Of a stretch of 16,081 nucleotides of DNA, positions 15,185 to 16,081 are shown piece by piece. The translations under genes were made by a program, and so were the position numbers. Origin of the DNA: Clostridiales bacterium. GTDB lineage: Bacteria; Bacillota; Clostridia; Christensenellales; Borkfalkiaceae. The stretch lies in the NCBI GenBank assembly GCA_003538975.1, contig DPQQ01000008.1, positions 37,233-53,313 on the forward strand. The letters run 5' to 3'. The stretch's first letter is position 1. The number at the start of each line of letters is the position of its first letter. The notes below the pieces were generated by a model. The model did no database searches and was not told the origin of the DNA. It saw nothing but the letters and a program-made list of their open reading frames with translations.

Positions 15185-15220
15185 TTAAGTCTCAATTTAA
15201 TAAAAAGTTTGTTTTAACGC

Positions 15221-15249
15221 TTGATTTTATAATCAAAATGTTGTAATAT
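15221..15249 (+). promoter_or_regulatory. Promoter of the GDPD gene, -35 within an inverted repeat
   Basis: TTGATT (15221-15226) and TAATAT (15244-15249) are 17 bases apart. The -35 forms the left arm of the inverted repeat TTGATT-TTAT-AATCAA (15221-15236), which could be an operator. AGAGG follows at 15271-15275, six bases before the ATG at 15282. Confidence 0.55.
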
Positions 15250-15281
15250 ATAAAAGCTGATAAAAAATTCAGAGGTTTTTT

Positions 15282-16010
15282 ATGAGAATTCCTGATTCCG
15301 GCTGGCTAAAAACTACACCGATCGCCCATCGCGGACTTTGGGGAAACGGAATTCCCGAAAATTCCTCACTCGCGTACGAAGCCGCCGCAAAAGTCGGCTC
15401 TCCTATCGAAATCGATCTGTATTTTACGAAAGATTTCAAACTTGTATCCTTTCATGATCAGACTCTTAAGCGTATGACCGGTCAGGAAGGCAAAATCTGG
15501 GAATACGACCTTGCGACCTTAAAAACTTTCAGGCTTTCGGGGAGCGATCAGACTATCCCCACTTTCGACGAAGTTCTGGATATTGCCGAAGGCAGATCTC
15601 CGTTACTTATCGAAATCAAAAATCAACCGCTTCCCGGCATTACCGAAGCGATTGTCGAAAGGCTTAAAAGTTACAAAGGCGAATTCGCGGTTCAGTCCTT
15701 TAATCCCTTATATATAAAAAAGGTTAAAAAGCTCGCTCCCGAATTTATAAGAGGAATTCTCGCGACGAACGATAAAAAAGATCTCGAAGGCAATAAGTTT
15801 TACGAAAGGTTCATAATAAAGCACATGGCTCTGAACTTTTTGATAAAGCCGGACTTTGTCAGCTATTATTACAAGGCTTATCCCCTTAAAAAGTCCAAAA
15901 CGAAAAACAAAGTAAAACTTTGCTGGACCGTTACTTCGAAAGAAGATTACGTTAAGGTTAAACCCTTTGTGGATAACGTTATTTACGAAGGTTTTGATAT
16001 AAAGGAATAA
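15282..16010 (+). CDS. Glycerophosphodiester phosphodiesterase family protein
   Basis: 242 residues, cytoplasmic GDPD type (no signal peptide or membrane segment). Seen: AHRGLWGNGIPENS from residue 15, with His16 and Arg17 and metal-binding Glu26; the second metal pair Glu43 and Asp45 in IEIDLYFTKDFKLVSFHD; catalytic His58 followed by the usual QTLKRMTG; LLIEIKNQ at 108-115 with Glu111 and Lys113; and VQSFNPL further on. The family hydrolyses glycerophosphodiesters to glycerol-3-phosphate and an alcohol, recycling phospholipid headgroups. AGAGG six bases upstream supports the start. It is transcribed divergently from lepA and ends only 15 bases before the tRNA-Thr gene. The exact alcohol substrate cannot be inferred. 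All core residues are present. Confidence 0.92.
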   Translation: MRIPDSGWLKTTPIAHRGLWGNGIPENSSLAYEAAAKVGSPIEIDLYFTKDFKLVSFHDQTLKRMTGQEGKIWEYDLATLKTFRLSGSDQTIPTFDEVLDIAEGRSPLLIEIKNQPLPGITEAIVERLKSYKGEFAVQSFNPLYIKKVKKLAPEFIRGILATNDKKDLEGNKFYERFIIKHMALNFLIKPDFVSYYYKAYPLKKSKTKNKVKLCWTVTSKEDYVKVKPFVDNVIYEGFDIKE

Positions 16011-16025
16011 ATTTTTATTCCCCAT

Positions 16026-16081
16026 GCTACTGTGGCTCAGTCGGTAGAGCAGCTGATTCGTAATCAGCAGGTCGCCGGTTC
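16026..16081 (+). tRNA. tRNA-Thr (CGT), 3' end beyond window
   Basis: Acceptor strand GCTACTG, TG at 8-9, D arm GCTC...GAGC, anticodon stem GCTGA/TCAGC with loop TTCGTAA and anticodon CGT at 16059-16061 (reads ACG, threonine), variable loop AGGTC, and the T stem GCCGG followed by TTC. The window ends in the T loop, so the last 20 or so bases are missing. No separate promoter is seen in the 15 bases after the upstream stop codon. Confidence 0.95.

Overview
This window is chromosomal DNA from an endospore-forming, AT-rich member of the Bacillota, most likely an uncultured Clostridia. Evidence seen: an intact spoIIGA-sigE-sigG sporulation block followed by a small PRC-barrel sporulation protein of the YlmC/YmxH type, purine-rich ribosome binding sites, sigma-A-like promoters (TTGnnn-17-TATAAT), T/A-rich intergenic DNA, and a Spo0A-box-like element upstream of spoIIGA. 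The exact family cannot be read from the sequence alone. No insertion sequence, phage gene, CRISPR array or plasmid gene is visible.

Layout. Partial tRNA genes sit at both ends (1-24, minus; 16026-16081, plus, Thr-CGT). Positions 25-614 have no convincing gene, but hold a minus-strand terminator-like hairpin, a possible short decayed reading frame, and the promoter of the next unit. Plus strand, 615-4741: ROK glucokinase, a cation diffusion facilitator with an unusual Cys/His-rich tail, and a large U32-family protein (RlhA/YdcP-like). A bidirectional terminator at 4797-4823 separates these from the minus-strand genes.

Minus strand, 4895-15065, in transcription order from the right: lepA, a HGSNAT/DUF1624-type membrane acyltransferase, hemW, a strong terminator, spoIIGA, sigE, sigG, the YlmC/YmxH-like gene, a second terminator, then an EF-G-like GTPase with its own promoter and a PfkB-family sugar-phosphate kinase. 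On the plus strand from 15282, divergent from lepA, a glycerophosphodiester phosphodiesterase precedes tRNA-Thr.

How the genes fit together. The centre is the mother-cell/forespore sigma cascade: SpoIIGA processes pro-sigma-E, sigma-G works in the forespore, and the 0A-like box suggests entry under Spo0A control. Around it lie housekeeping genes for translation (LepA, EF-G-like, tRNAs, perhaps rRNA modification by the U32 protein), haem trafficking (HemW), sugar phosphorylation and lipid-headgroup turnover. I see no clear evidence of a wholly new system. The items most worth a second look are the EF-G-like protein with non-canonical GTP-binding motifs, the two Cys-rich C-terminal tails, the promoter region of spoIIGA, and the possible gene remnant near the left end.
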